Notes under the pieces: generated by a model | Databases searched by the model: none | Told to the model about the DNA's origin: nothing | Seen by the model: the letters and a program-made list of their open reading frames with translations, nothing else | In this document: positions 24,369 through 35,586 of the stretch, in pieces | How the letters are laid out: each line of letters begins with the position of its first letter | Numbering within the stretch: the first letter of the stretch is position 1 | Position numbers and translations under genes: made by a program | Assembly (NCBI GenBank): GCA_966211965.1 | Contig: CBIHON010000006.1 | Location: forward strand, 128,412-192,411 | Direction: 5' to 3' | Source: CBIHON01 sp966211965 | Lineage (GTDB): Bacteria; Pseudomonadota; Gammaproteobacteria; Burkholderiales; Burkholderiaceae_D | Length of the DNA: 64,000 bases

Positions 24369-24905
24369 ATGGTCCGCATCTGTCCAAAGTGCAGTTATAT
24401 CCGGCAGGCGACCGATGAGGCGCCGGAATGGCAATGCCCGTCGTGCCAGGTAGCCTACAACAAGGCTGGCGGACCGGATGCCCCCGCCAATTACGGCCGC
24501 TATGGCGCGCCCGTGACGGTAGTTAAAAAAGAGGCATCCTCTTACGGCGTTCTCAAGTGGCTCATCATCCTGCTGGCGCTGGGTGCGCTGGCCTTGGCCA
24601 CCAAACCGATGTGGCATAAAAAAAGACCGCACAACCCGGCTCGTGCCGCAGCCAGCGGCCAACCGGCGATCACGCTGTACAGCACCAGCTGGTGCGGCTA
24701 CTGCGAAAAAACGCGCACTTTTTTCGATACGCACGGAATTCAATATACCGAACTGGATATCGAAAAATCCACTGCCGGTTATGAGGGACACAAGAAGCTG
24801 GGCGGCGGCGGCATTCCGGTCACCGTTATCGGGGAGGACGTGATTCGCGGCTACAGCGAAGAGCGTTTTCGAGGCATGCTCCAGCCATGGTTGAAGGGAA
24901 CCTGA
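24369..24905 (+). CDS. Membrane-anchored glutaredoxin with N-terminal zinc ribbon
   Basis: 178 residues in three parts. An N-terminal zinc ribbon (CPKCSYIRQ ... WQCPSCQVAY, two CxxC pairs). One hydrophobic helix (about residues 60-78, VLKWLIILLALGALALA) followed by a basic MWHKKRPH. A glutaredoxin domain with active site WCGYC (about residues 106-110), the cis-Pro of GGGIPVTVIG and GYSEERFRGML. With cytosol-side zinc ribbon the thioredoxin fold would lie in the periplasm. The Met at 24366 directly precedes 24369 and is equally possible. Sits 14-17 bases after trmB and likely cotranscribed. Confidence 0.8.
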   Translation: MVRICPKCSYIRQATDEAPEWQCPSCQVAYNKAGGPDAPANYGRYGAPVTVVKKEASSYGVLKWLIILLALGALALATKPMWHKKRPHNPARAAASGQPAITLYSTSWCGYCEKTRTFFDTHGIQYTELDIEKSTAGYEGHKKLGGGGIPVTVIGEDVIRGYSEERFRGMLQPWLKGT

Positions 24906-24913
24906 AATCGCTC

Positions 24914-24936
24914 CGCCGTTTTTAAATCAAACGGCG
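24914..24936. terminator. Possible terminator hairpin between converging genes
   Basis: CGCCGTTT and AAACGGCG arms around a TTAAATC loop lie between the glutaredoxin gene and the converging exoprotein gene. No clear T run, so only moderate support. Confidence 0.4.
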
Positions 24937-24962
24937 TGTTCCGATCTTCCCTCCATCGATAT

Positions 24963-27962
24963 TTACGGATTCAGCAGTACTGCCGCACCGGGAATCGGCG
25001 TCGCCGTCCCGTCGTTGATCGCTACATACAGCACCTGGAAATCGAGCGAACCGGTTGGTGCGACCGCCATGAAATCATCGATATAGCCTTCAGAGGTGCT
25101 GTTGAGCAGATCGCCGTTCGGCCATAGGATTTGGATTCCCCGCGCCTTGCTTGTCGCTTCCCAATCCTCGAATTCCACGGTGCCCGCCGCACCGGTGCTG
25201 GCACCGTCGGCATAGATCACTTTTTTCGGGCCGAGAAACGGCCGGACGGAGCCGCTGATGATGCCGGTCGTGTCCGAGGTATCGCCGTAATACAGTTTGT
25301 AGCGCACTCCGCCCAGGTGAACCGGCGTTGCCGCCTGCATGTCCTTCATCAGCTTTGGGCATCCGTTGTTCTCGTATTGCACTACCCATTTGGTCCCGTT
25401 CCACACCGCATAGGCCTGATTGTGGTTGGCGGTCGCACAACCCGAGATCGCATCGACGGTAAAAGTCATGAAGGCGCCGGCGGCCTCGTTCCAGCGCCAA
25501 TCATCCTGCATCGGAAAACCGATCTTGAACTGGCGTGCATTGGCGATCTTGCTGTTGCCGTTGGTGTCGCCTTCAACCGGGATGACGATGGCGGGTTCGC
25601 ATCCGCCGCCGCTGTTGTAATCGACGGCCGTGGAGCAAATGGTGCTTGCACCGGAATTGAAATCCTTGCCGACATAACCGTCGCGACTGTTTATCGAAAA
25701 TATCCGGGTCTTGTCGTCGCTGCCTTTGGATTCGAAGTAGAGACGGACATAACCGCCGGCGGCGGCGCTCATCGGTATGCCTTGGCCGGTCGCGACGATC
25801 TTGATCTGGCTTGTGCCGGTGCTCTGATTTTGCAGGCCGGAACTGCCGGCCGCGCTGGTAAAGGACAGGTGGCCGGAGGGGGCCGCGGTCACTACCGAGC
25901 TGCTCAGCGCGGTCGCCAATCCGCTGGCGGTACCGATGGAATTCGGCGTGTAATAGAGCTGCAAACGGTTCTTGACCGCGTCCGGCGCATCGCTTCCATA
26001 ACGCATCACCGCGATGCCGACATGGCCGTCGCTGACCACCTTGGTCAGGCCGGAGACATTGCCGCCGCTGCCCTGCAACTGCCATACCTCTTGGGACGTG
26101 CTGCCGCTGGCCGTGGTCGCGCTGCCGGCCTGGGTGCAGGCGCTGTCCTTGCAGGCGATGACCATGACGCTGTACGTGGTGCCGGATTTCAAGCCGGTCA
26201 GCGTGGCGCTGGTGTCGGCTGCCGCGGCGGTGCTGCTGACGCTGGTATTGCCGTTCGCCTCCGACGCCGCGATCAGGTAGTGATCGATCGCATAGCCGCT
26301 GGGCTTGGTCCAGCTTACCGTCAATTTGGTCGAGGACGCAAAGCTCGTGCTGCCGACCGTCTGACTACCGACGTTGGCGACCGCGACATTGCCCGGCCCG
26401 GGCAGGATCTCGCCGGTCTGCGGCTGGGCCAGCACCAGCAAGCCGCTCGCCACGTCCTTCGCATAATTGACCAGCTCGAAGCTGCCGAGTGCGGCGCTGA
26501 TGGCGATGCGCCATTTGGAACTCGATGTCGGCGGCGTATAGGCCAGCAGGCTTTCCAACTGCGCCGAGGTGAAGGTGAGCGTCTGGTTCGCGCCCAGCGT
26601 GCCCAGCGCAACGCCGGATGCCACCAGCGTGCCGTTGTCGTCATAGGCCGACGCCGTCAGCGCTGCGCTTTGCGCGCCCGTGTTGATGACATGCAGCTGG
26701 GTGGTAGTCACCGCGCTGCTGGCCGGATACACGATGTAGGCGCTGCGCGTCGAACTGCTTGCGGTGCTGCTCCCCCTGTTGTCGGTCTGGGCCTGTGCCA
26801 GGTAGAGGTTACCGGTGGAGGGCACCTTGATGTTGTTGATCACTTCGAAGCTGGCCACATTGGCGGTCGCCACCAGGCGGTATCGGGCCGCGGTTGAACT
26901 CGGGGTGTAGCCGAGCGCGCTTTCGATCTGGGCCGAGGTCAGCGCCAGAATCTGGTTGGCCCCGACATTGCCGAGCGTGCCGCTGCCGACCATGCTGCCG
27001 GCCTCGTTGTACGCGACGGCGGTGACTGCGGCGCCGCTGCTGTTGGGGTTGACGATGCGCAGCGTGGTATTGCGCTCGGTGCTGGTCGAGGGATAGACCA
27101 GCAGCACATTGCGGGCCGATATCGCCGCGCCGGACGCGGGACGATCGTCGACCTGCGCCTGCACCAGCGCAAGGTTGCCGGTGGCGATGTCCTTGGTGAA
27201 GTTGATCAGCTCCATGCTCGGCAGATTGGCGCTGAACGCCACCCGGTATTTGGCCGTGCCGGAAGCCGGCGTAAATGCCATGGCTGTTTCGAGTTGAGCC
27301 GAGGTGTAGGAAATCATCGCGTGCGGCGCTATCGGCCCCAAAACGGTATTGGCGCTGCCGGCAAGATTGCCGTTTTCGTCATAGAGCGTCGCAGTAAGCG
27401 AACCGCTCTGCGCGCTGGTATTGATGATGCGCAGCACATTGGTCTTGCTGGCGCTGGCGGACGAACTGAGAAACCACGCGGAGCGGCTCACGCTGGCGGC
27501 CGTGGCGTTGGTATATCGATCGGCGGTAAGCGACTGCGACAAGGTCAGCGCGCCGGTGGCGATATCCCTGGTGTAGTTGATCATCTGAAAATCAGCCAGG
27601 CTGAGCGAAAAATACACCGAGTATTTCGCCGTCGTCGCGCCGGGCGTAAATCCGATCAGGCTTTCCAGTTGCGCCGAGGTGAAGCTCAAGGTCTGGTTGG
27701 CTGCAATCGCGCCGAGCGGCGCACTCGCCGTGCCGAGCTGCACGCCAGCTTCGCTATACGCAGTGGCGCGCACCGTGTCGGCATTGGCGCTGATGTTGAT
27801 AATGCGCACCACGGAGGTTTTATTGGTGCTGGTCGAAGCGTTGACAAAAAGCGCGGCGCCGTTTGCCGCTGCAGCACTGCCGGGCGTGCCTGCGAGCGCC
27901 CACGCAAGACCAAGCATCCACAAAAGCCTGGCCGTATCGATCAGCTTCGTGTGCCCTTGCAT
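24963..27962 (-). CDS. Secreted modular exoprotein: four novel repeats, Fn3, unknown C-terminal domain
   Basis: 999 residues. A signal segment (about residues 10-34) ends in GTPGSAAAA. Residues ~37-515 are four ~120-residue repeats of the family shared with three other proteins here. Residues ~525-620 are a fibronectin type III domain (TKLTVSWTKPSGYAIDHYLI, GLKSGTTYSVMV). The remaining ~370 residues form a domain I do not recognise, with strands such as YVRLYFESKG, RIFSINSRDGYVGKDFN, MRYGSDAPD, GVRYKLYYGDTSDTTG and ARGIQILWPNG, plus several Cys. The latter recalls beta-propeller glycosidases but lacks a clear catalytic motif. The repeats here are N-terminal, unlike the other three proteins. 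The gene stands alone. Confidence 0.85.
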   Translation of the reverse strand: MQGHTKLIDTARLLWMLGLAWALAGTPGSAAAANGAALFVNASTSTNKTSVVRIINISANADTVRATAYSEAGVQLGTASAPLGAIAANQTLSFTSAQLESLIGFTPGATTAKYSVYFSLSLADFQMINYTRDIATGALTLSQSLTADRYTNATAASVSRSAWFLSSSASASKTNVLRIINTSAQSGSLTATLYDENGNLAGSANTVLGPIAPHAMISYTSAQLETAMAFTPASGTAKYRVAFSANLPSMELINFTKDIATGNLALVQAQVDDRPASGAAISARNVLLVYPSTSTERNTTLRIVNPNSSGAAVTAVAYNEAGSMVGSGTLGNVGANQILALTSAQIESALGYTPSSTAARYRLVATANVASFEVINNIKVPSTGNLYLAQAQTDNRGSSTASSSTRSAYIVYPASSAVTTTQLHVINTGAQSAALTASAYDDNGTLVASGVALGTLGANQTLTFTSAQLESLLAYTPPTSSSKWRIAISAALGSFELVNYAKDVASGLLVLAQPQTGEILPGPGNVAVANVGSQTVGSTSFASSTKLTVSWTKPSGYAIDHYLIAASEANGNTSVSSTAAAADTSATLTGLKSGTTYSVMVIACKDSACTQAGSATTASGSTSQEVWQLQGSGGNVSGLTKVVSDGHVGIAVMRYGSDAPDAVKNRLQLYYTPNSIGTASGLATALSSSVVTAAPSGHLSFTSAAGSSGLQNQSTGTSQIKIVATGQGIPMSAAAGGYVRLYFESKGSDDKTRIFSINSRDGYVGKDFNSGASTICSTAVDYNSGGGCEPAIVIPVEGDTNGNSKIANARQFKIGFPMQDDWRWNEAAGAFMTFTVDAISGCATANHNQAYAVWNGTKWVVQYENNGCPKLMKDMQAATPVHLGGVRYKLYYGDTSDTTGIISGSVRPFLGPKKVIYADGASTGAAGTVEFEDWEATSKARGIQILWPNGDLLNSTSEGYIDDFMAVAPTGSLDFQVLYVAINDGTATPIPGAAVLLNP
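26410..27854 (-). repeat. Four-repeat cassette at the N-terminus of exoprotein 2
   Basis: Repeats in order R1-R4 with individual signatures. R1: ALFVNASTSTNKTS, MINYTRD, TLSQSLTADR. R2: AWFLSSSASASKTNVLRI, ELINFTKDIATGNLALVQ. R3: RNVLLVYPSTS, VINN, GNLYLAQAQTD. R4: TTQLHVINT, YDDNG, KWRIAISA, FELVNYA. Each signature matches the same numbered repeat in the 32513 gene. Confidence 0.85.
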
Positions 27963-28020
27963 AGCCCCCTCCTTTTCTCGGCGGGCATGGCCGCCCGGGC
28001 TGGCGTTCTGTTATGAACTC

Positions 28021-28033
28021 AAAAATGCTCTAG
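28021..28033. repeat. Solo end of the inverted-repeat element family
   Basis: AAAAATGCTCTAG equals the right end of copies B and C, but no matching left end lies nearby. It is probably the scar of a deleted copy, upstream of the exoprotein 2 gene. Confidence 0.4.
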
Positions 28034-28155
28034 TCAAATTTTTTCCGGTTGGTGTAGGACGGGGGACGGCTGCACCCCGCCACGGTCCTGATTAATTCTA
28101 CCGCCGCCTTGGGCCAAAAGAATCATACCAACAGGAAATATTTTGCATGGGGGCT

Positions 28156-29985
<1,830 letters not shown>

Positions 29986-29990
29986 TGCGT

Positions 29991-30824
29991 CTAATCAGCC
30001 CATACGACCCAGCCGCTGTACGCGCTGGCGATCACGACAAAACCGAAGATGAGGCGGTACCACGCAAAGGCGGTAAAGTCATGCGAGCTGATATAGCGCA
30101 GCAACCAGCGCACGCAAAAAAAAGCCGACACAAAAGCGGCCAGCGTACCGACGCCGAACAGCGGCAGATCGGCCGACGACAGCAATGCGCGCTCCTTGTA
30201 CAACGAATAAATAGTGGCGGCAAACAGCGTCGGGATCGCCAGAAAAAATGAAAACTCGGTGGCCGCCTTGCGCGACAGGCCGAACAGCATGCCGCCGATG
30301 ATGGTGGCGCCGGAGCGGCTGGTGCCCGGGATCAGCGCGAACGCCTGGGCGCAGCCGACCTTCACTGCGTCGAGCGCGCTCATGTCGTCCACGGAATCGA
30401 TACGGACCGCAACCGGATTGAGTTTATTGCGCCGCTCGACCCACAGGATGATCAGGCCGCCGACGATGAAGGCGAGCGCCACCGGCACCGGTGCAAACAA
30501 CACAGCCTTGATTTTTTTGCTCAACAGAAACCCCAGGGCCGCTGCCGGCAGGAAAGCCACCATCAGGTTCACCGCAAATTTCTGCGCCTTGGCATCGCTC
30601 AGCAGGCCGGCCAGAACGGTTCCGATCTTGAGGCGATATTCCCAGCACACGGCGAAGATTGCGCCGGCCTGGATCACGATTTCGAACACCTTGACTTTTT
30701 CGCCAGTGAAGTTGAGCAAGCTGCCGGCGAGAATCAGGTGGCCGGTCGATGAAATCGGCAAAAATTCCGTCAGGCCTTCAACAACGCCCATGATGATGAC
30801 TTTACATGCTAAGAGGAGATCCAT
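29991..30824 (-). CDS. uppP: Undecaprenyl-diphosphatase UppP (BacA)
   Basis: 277 residues, integral membrane, about eight hydrophobic segments. Catalytic motifs are EGLTEFLPISSTGHL (residues ~16-30) and IPGTSRSGATIIGGML (~167-182, with the Ser-Arg of the active site). It dephosphorylates undecaprenyl diphosphate to recycle the lipid carrier for peptidoglycan and O-antigen, and gives bacitracin resistance. It ends 5 bases before the recQ start and probably shares its transcript. Confidence 0.96.
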   Translation of the reverse strand: MDLLLACKVIIMGVVEGLTEFLPISSTGHLILAGSLLNFTGEKVKVFEIVIQAGAIFAVCWEYRLKIGTVLAGLLSDAKAQKFAVNLMVAFLPAAALGFLLSKKIKAVLFAPVPVALAFIVGGLIILWVERRNKLNPVAVRIDSVDDMSALDAVKVGCAQAFALIPGTSRSGATIIGGMLFGLSRKAATEFSFFLAIPTLFAATIYSLYKERALLSSADLPLFGVGTLAAFVSAFFCVRWLLRYISSHDFTAFAWYRLIFGFVVIASAYSGWVVWAD

Positions 30825-31278
30825 GCTGGGAAGATGATGGTTTGAAAATCAATAATCGAAAATGCCGCAGAAGGTTACCACGAGATGGCGTGCTTTTGTC
30901 TTGACCGGCCCGTATAAGAGGAAAGAAAGCACGAAAGATTTCCTGACGCCACCCTTTCGTACGCTCGCTCCCGGACGGCAGGCAACTTGACCGGCGGACT
31001 TATTTCGCCGAGCACATTTGCCCTGCGTGTCCGGCGTCGTCCTACATGCAAATTTCCATCTGAACAGATCGGTAAAACCGCAGAGAAATATGCGGCGATA
31101 TCGAGATCTTTTTTACAAGAATCGTCCCCGCCCGACGAACTTTTCTTCCTATTTTTTTTCATAAAAGCGTAGGCCGTCGTAACCAATGGCGGAACGGGGT
31201 TTGCATGAAGAGTCACAGCGTGCGGCGCCTCATGCGGAGTCTCGAAAGCAGACGAAACTATTTCTTTTGGAGGTTAGC
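30825..31278. other. Divergent intergenic region
   Basis: 454 bases between uppP (minus) and the Ser/Gly-rich gene (plus). It must contain both promoters. A 113-codon minus frame at 30875-31216 has no credible protein features, so I do not call it. Confidence 0.35.
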
Positions 31279-31917
31279 ATGAATATCAAACAGTTGATTT
31301 CAGTAGCGGCTGCCATGTCGGCGATCGTCAGCATTTATCCCGCACACGGAAATGACGCCGTGCGCGATACGCAAAGCAATACCAGCGGCGCAAGCGGCAG
31401 TGGCACCACAGATAGCACGGGCGCGAGCGGCAGCACTGGAAGCACCGACAGCAGCGGTTCAAGAGGCAGCAGTGGAATGAGCAGCGGCGCCAGCGGAAGT
31501 GGAACGAGCAGTGGCAGCAGTGGAAGCACCGATAGCAGCGGAACGAGCAGCGGCAGCACCGATAGCAGTGGCACGAGCGGCAGTTCCGGCAGCGGTATGG
31601 GTATGGGTAGCGGCAGCGGTACGACCGAGGGCGGCGGCACCAGCAGCAGTTCCGGGACGAGCAGCGGCAGCGGAACGACCGGAGGAATGGGCAGCGGTAG
31701 CGGAACAAGCAGCAGTACAAGCGATAGCAGCAGTACCAGCGACATCATGAGCAGCGGCAGCAGCATGTCTACGGAGTCCTCGCCTTCAGGGCCAAAAACG
31801 CGCGAGCAGGTCCGGGCAGAACTTGAGCAAGCGCGCCGCCAAGGTTTATTGAATCAGAACGACGCAAATTATCCACTCGACCAAAGCTATTTTGGTCCGC
31901 GCGGCGCAACCAGATAA
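31279..31917 (+). CDS. Exported Ser/Gly/Thr-rich protein with DUF4148-like tail
   Basis: 212 residues. A signal peptide (MNIKQLISVAAAMSAIVSIYPAHG) is followed by ~130 residues of low complexity made of GSSGTSSGS-type units. The C-terminal 35 residues (KTREQVRAELEQARRQGLL, then NDANYPLDQ) match the DUF4148 motif common in Burkholderiales secreted proteins. The repeated segment may act as a flexible linker or spacer. The ATG at 31279 follows TTTTGGAGGTTAGC, a good ribosome site. The low-complexity region is prone to length variation. Confidence 0.75.
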   Translation: MNIKQLISVAAAMSAIVSIYPAHGNDAVRDTQSNTSGASGSGTTDSTGASGSTGSTDSSGSRGSSGMSSGASGSGTSSGSSGSTDSSGTSSGSTDSSGTSGSSGSGMGMGSGSGTTEGGGTSSSSGTSSGSGTTGGMGSGSGTSSSTSDSSSTSDIMSSGSSMSTESSPSGPKTREQVRAELEQARRQGLLNQNDANYPLDQSYFGPRGATR

Positions 31918-32267
31918 AAAGTGAGCCGGAATTCGAAGCAAGACGCTGGCCGGGCGGCGCTCGCATGGGGAACGCCGCCGGTCCACTGCCCCATTCCTTA
32001 TCGAGCACCGGGAACATCATTCCTGCCGGCGGCGCCGGCGCCGGTCAAAACCGATCAAGCATCCAGGTATTCAGGATCGCTGCGAATTGCTTCCCGCCTC
32101 CCGGTCAGGCAATTGCCCATCCTGATACGTATTTGAAATTCCCCTGGAATCCCCCCATCCGTCAATACCCTCGCACTTTTTTACTGTCCGGGCCACAGGG
32201 CAAACAGCTCGGTCGCCTCTTAGAGTCTCTGAATTAATGGTGCCTGTCTCATTTGTTTGGAGGCTGT
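31918..32267. other. Intergenic region upstream of the inverted-repeat copy C
   Basis: 350 bases with no gene. Short open frames here lack family features. Confidence 0.3.
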
Positions 32268-32388
32268 TAGAGCATTTTTAGCCTGACCGTGCGGAGTCAA
32301 GGTCAGGCCGAGGAGCGGACGCGTACAGGCGTACGCCGAGCACCGGAGACCTGAGATTGGCCCGTACGGTCAGGCTAAAAATGCTCTA
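32268..32388. repeat. Short inverted-repeat element, copy C
   Basis: 121 bp, TAGAGCATTTTTAGCCTGAC at the left, its inverse ending ATGCTCTA on the right. Same orientation as copy B. It lies directly upstream of the glycosidase-like exoprotein gene and could influence its expression. Confidence 0.85.
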
Positions 32389-32512
32389 GGTATTTACGGC
32401 GGCCCCAGAGTGGTGTATGAGTATGGCAATCTCGGGTGTTGCAAAAGCCGGCATGGCTTGCTTCCCGGATTCTTGGTCATGCGCCACTTTCGCCGATGGA
32501 AGGGAATACCCC

Positions 32513-35404
32513 ATGAATACATGCAGCGGCAGTTCCAGATTGGCTTTCATCGCCCTGTCGCTGTACTGCGCGATCGGCGGAGCAGGGCCAGCCCAGGCTT
32601 TTACCGAATCCGCCGAAGCAGCAAAGGCTGCAGCCTGGCTAAAAGCTGCTGCTCCCATTGATACGCATTTTTCGGTGCTCGGGTTGCCCAATCTGGGCGC
32701 CGGATTAGGTAACGCGGCCGACAGCACGATCTCAGCGCAAGGGCCGGCCGCCTTCTACCAAAGCACGTCAGCCGTCCAAGGTGCAAGCAACGCGATCACC
32801 TCGCAATTGTCGCAAGCCGGTCCGCTGCTGCGTGCCGGCGGCATCACTGCGTTTCGCGACGTGCAAAACCTGCCCTGGGGCATGATAGAACCCGCGCAAG
32901 GGCAATATAACTTCAGCCTGATGGATGTGCTGATCCAGAACTACCAAACCTATGGCATCGATTATGTCGGCGTCGCGATGCCGTTCGCCAGTTGGGACTT
33001 GGCCTCCAAACCGGCCGCCGCGGCGAACTGTCAGCACTTCTTCACCGAAGACTACAAGTATCTGGCCGCCGCCGGAAAAATGGATCGCTATGTCAATCTG
33101 ACTGCCTTTACCACGATGCTGCAAACCGCGGCGGAACGCTATGACGGCGATGGCGTCAGCGACATGACCGGCCTGACGCGCCCGATCAAGTATTGGCAAA
33201 TCCAGAACGAACCCGAAGGCAACAATTGCGGGCAGTTCCGCGGCGATGTCGCGGCCTTCGTGGAACTCATGCGGCTCAGCCATGCCGCCGTCAAGGCGGC
33301 CTGCCCGTCGTGCCAGGTCATCAATGCCGGCGCCGGCCTGGTCGAACGCCAATATGCGGGCGGCGACTTCTGGTGGGAATATGCGAGCCTCGGCGGCAAG
33401 CCCTATATCGATATTGTTGCGGTCCACTATAACGAAGGCAAGGATCCCGGGGCAACGGACCCGACCGCGTTCGAGACCCGTCTCGCCAATATCAAGGATG
33501 CCCTGGGCTCCGACAAACCGATCTGGGTCACCGAATTCGGCGTGATCGTCAACGCGCCGGCCGGCGGAACCTTCACCTCCCTGACCGAAACCCAGGCGGC
33601 AGCCTGGTATACACGTTTCTATGCGGCCGGCCTGAACGGCGGCGTTACCCGCTTCTTCTCGGACGCGATATCGTTTTACACCACCGGCGCCGGTCCTACG
33701 GTGCTGCTGCCGTACTACACCAACAAATTGATGCAGGCCAAGCTTGGCGGCTTCAGCGCCTCGTCGCGGCTGGCCGCCGGGCAGTACCGCTTCACGGTCC
33801 GCGGCGCGCCGGTCTATGTGCTGTGGTCGGGTGTTCCCGCGGAACTAAGCGGCACGGTTATTTCCTATGACATATACGGCAATGAAACCACCGGCGATGC
33901 CAGCGCCCTGCATCCGACCCAGGATGCGCCGCTGATCGTGACGCTGCCGGCGAGCATGCAAGCCCTGTTCGTCAATGCGTCGACCAGCCCGAACAAGACT
34001 TCCGAACTACGCATCATCAATCCCGGCGGCAGTGCCGGTACGCTCGCCGCAACGATCTACGATGAGTCGGGCACACGCCGTGGAACGGCTGCCGCGCCGC
34101 TGGGCTCGATTGGCGCCTATCAGACGCTCAGCTTCACTTCGGCGCAACTGGAAAACCTGACCGGCTTCACGCCGGCTTCCGGCACCTCCAAGTATTCGGT
34201 GTATTTGACGTCCAGCTTGGACAATCTCGAACTCATCAATTACACCAGGGACAAAGCAACGGGCTTGTTGACCTTGTCGCAATCCCTGGCCCATGACCGC
34301 AGCAGCAGAGCCACCGCCGCCAGCGCGACGCGCACCGCGTGGTTCTTGAGTGCGTCGACCAGCGCCAGCAAGACAAATGTATTGCGCATCCTGAACACAA
34401 GCAATGCGGCAGGCAATCTTACCGCTTCCGCCCATGACGAAAACGGCAATACGCTCGGCATCGCGAACGCCTCGCTGGGCAGCATCGCGGCACGCCAGAT
34501 GAAATCCTACACCTCGGCAGAACTTGAGAGTGCGCTCGGTTTCACGCCGGCCTCCCCGACCGCCAAATATCGCGTGACGTTCTCGGCCAATGTCGCCAGC
34601 ATGGAACTCATCAACTTCACCAAGGACATCGCCAGCGGCAATCTGGCGCTGGTACAAGCGCAATTGGAGGAGCGTGCGGCATCGGCCGCGAGCAATTCCA
34701 CTCGCAATGTGTTGCTGGTCTATCCCTCGATCAACAGCACCCGCACCACGGTGCTGCGCATCGTCAATCCTAACAACGTCAACGCCACGGTAGCTGCGAC
34801 AGCCTACAATGAAGCCGGCTCCGCCGTCGGCAGCGGCGCGCTCGGTGTCGTCAACCCCAACGGCATTCTGGCCCTCACCTCCAGCGACATCGAAACAGCG
34901 CTTGCTTACAGCCCCGGCACGCCGGGCGCAAAATACCGGCTGGTGTTGAGTGCCAACGTGCCAAGCTTCGAGGTGATCAACAATGCCAGGATGAGCGCCA
35001 GCGGCAACCTGTACCTGGCCCAGGCGCAAACCGACAGTCGCGCATCCGGCTTGGCGACCTCGACCACCCGTAGCGCGCTCGTCATCCATCCCTCATCCGG
35101 CAGCACCAGCACCACCCAGTTGGTGCTGGTCAATACCTCGGCACAGAGTTCCACCCTGACCGCGAACGGCTACGACGACAGTGGCATGCAAGTCGTGGCA
35201 AACAAATCGCTCGGCACGCTCGGGCCCTATCAAATGTTGACGCTCACCTCGGCACAACTGCAAAACCTGACAGGCTACACGCCGGCCTCGGCGATGAAAT
35301 GGCGTTTGACGATTGCGGCCAGCTTGCCAGGTTTTGAGCTCATCAATTATGCGGTCGACACCGGCAGCGGAGTTGTTTCAATCGCTCAGCCACAGACGGA
35401 ATAG
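32513..35404 (+). CDS. Secreted glycoside-hydrolase-like protein (clan GH-A) with four C-terminal novel repeats
   Basis: 963 residues. A signal peptide (MNTCSGSSRLAFIALSL...AQA) is followed by residues ~30-480 forming a TIM-barrel glycosidase of clan GH-A type. IQNEPEGNNC holds the likely acid/base Glu (NEPE) and VTEFGVI the likely nucleophile Glu. The nearest families are GH5/GH39-like; the substrate cannot be read from sequence. A short beta domain (RGAPVYVLWSGVPAEL) follows. Then come four ~120-residue repeats matching, one for one, those of the 24963-27962 protein. The ATG at 32513 is preferred over an in-frame upstream start at 32417 because it heads the signal peptide (GAAGGGAA before it). 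Inverted-repeat elements flank it on both sides. Confidence 0.85.
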   Translation: MNTCSGSSRLAFIALSLYCAIGGAGPAQAFTESAEAAKAAAWLKAAAPIDTHFSVLGLPNLGAGLGNAADSTISAQGPAAFYQSTSAVQGASNAITSQLSQAGPLLRAGGITAFRDVQNLPWGMIEPAQGQYNFSLMDVLIQNYQTYGIDYVGVAMPFASWDLASKPAAAANCQHFFTEDYKYLAAAGKMDRYVNLTAFTTMLQTAAERYDGDGVSDMTGLTRPIKYWQIQNEPEGNNCGQFRGDVAAFVELMRLSHAAVKAACPSCQVINAGAGLVERQYAGGDFWWEYASLGGKPYIDIVAVHYNEGKDPGATDPTAFETRLANIKDALGSDKPIWVTEFGVIVNAPAGGTFTSLTETQAAAWYTRFYAAGLNGGVTRFFSDAISFYTTGAGPTVLLPYYTNKLMQAKLGGFSASSRLAAGQYRFTVRGAPVYVLWSGVPAELSGTVISYDIYGNETTGDASALHPTQDAPLIVTLPASMQALFVNASTSPNKTSELRIINPGGSAGTLAATIYDESGTRRGTAAAPLGSIGAYQTLSFTSAQLENLTGFTPASGTSKYSVYLTSSLDNLELINYTRDKATGLLTLSQSLAHDRSSRATAASATRTAWFLSASTSASKTNVLRILNTSNAAGNLTASAHDENGNTLGIANASLGSIAARQMKSYTSAELESALGFTPASPTAKYRVTFSANVASMELINFTKDIASGNLALVQAQLEERAASAASNSTRNVLLVYPSINSTRTTVLRIVNPNNVNATVAATAYNEAGSAVGSGALGVVNPNGILALTSSDIETALAYSPGTPGAKYRLVLSANVPSFEVINNARMSASGNLYLAQAQTDSRASGLATSTTRSALVIHPSSGSTSTTQLVLVNTSAQSSTLTANGYDDSGMQVVANKSLGTLGPYQMLTLTSAQLQNLTGYTPASAMKWRLTIAASLPGFELINYAVDTGSGVVSIAQPQTE
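33959..35404 (+). repeat. Four-repeat cassette at the C-terminus of the glycosidase-like exoprotein
   Basis: R1: ALFVNASTSPNKTS, INYTRDKATG. R2: AWFLSASTSASKTNVLRI, ELINFTKDIASGNLALVQ. R3: RNVLLVYPSIN, VINN, GNLYLAQAQTD. R4: TTQLVLVNT, YDDSG, MKWRLTIAA, FELINYA. Each unit is closer to its numbered counterpart in exoprotein 2 than to its own neighbours. The protein ends with the last repeat. Confidence 0.85.
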
Positions 35405-35462
35405 AAGGGATTTTTCGAGAATAGGGTAATTTTAGATGTTCCAAAATTGTGAAGGCGTTCTC

Positions 35463-35586
35463 TAGAGCAGTTTCAGCCTGACTGTACAGGAGCCAAGGTT
35501 GAGCCGAGAAGCGCAACCGTACGAATGGTACGGTGAGCATCGCAAGCGCAAGATTGGCCGTGTACGGTCAGGATGAAACTGCTCTA
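35463..35586. repeat. Inverted-repeat element, copy D (divergent subtype)
   Basis: 124 bp, TAGAGCAGTTTCAGCCTGAC to GTCAGGATGAAACTGCTCTA. The inner part (GAAGCGCAACCGTACGAATG, then GTGAGCATCGCA) differs from copies A-C but matches copy E. The terminal CTA (35584-35586) supplies the stop codon of the converging sulfotransferase gene. Confidence 0.75.

Noticed and set aside
25131..26897. A 588-codon plus-strand open frame
   Set aside because: Antisense shadow of the repeat-bearing exoprotein on minus, whose domains are unmistakable.
30875..31216. A 113-codon minus frame upstream of the Ser/Gly-rich gene
   Set aside because: No signal peptide, motif or ribosome site; it would occupy the promoter region.
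31328..31766. Leu/Pro-rich and Cys/Arg-rich minus frames
   Set aside because: They are the antisense reading of the Ser/Gly low-complexity segment.
32268..35586. Composite transposon formed by inverted-repeat copies C and D around the glycosidase-like gene
   Set aside because: Copies C and D belong to different subtypes with different arms, so joint mobilisation is not supported.
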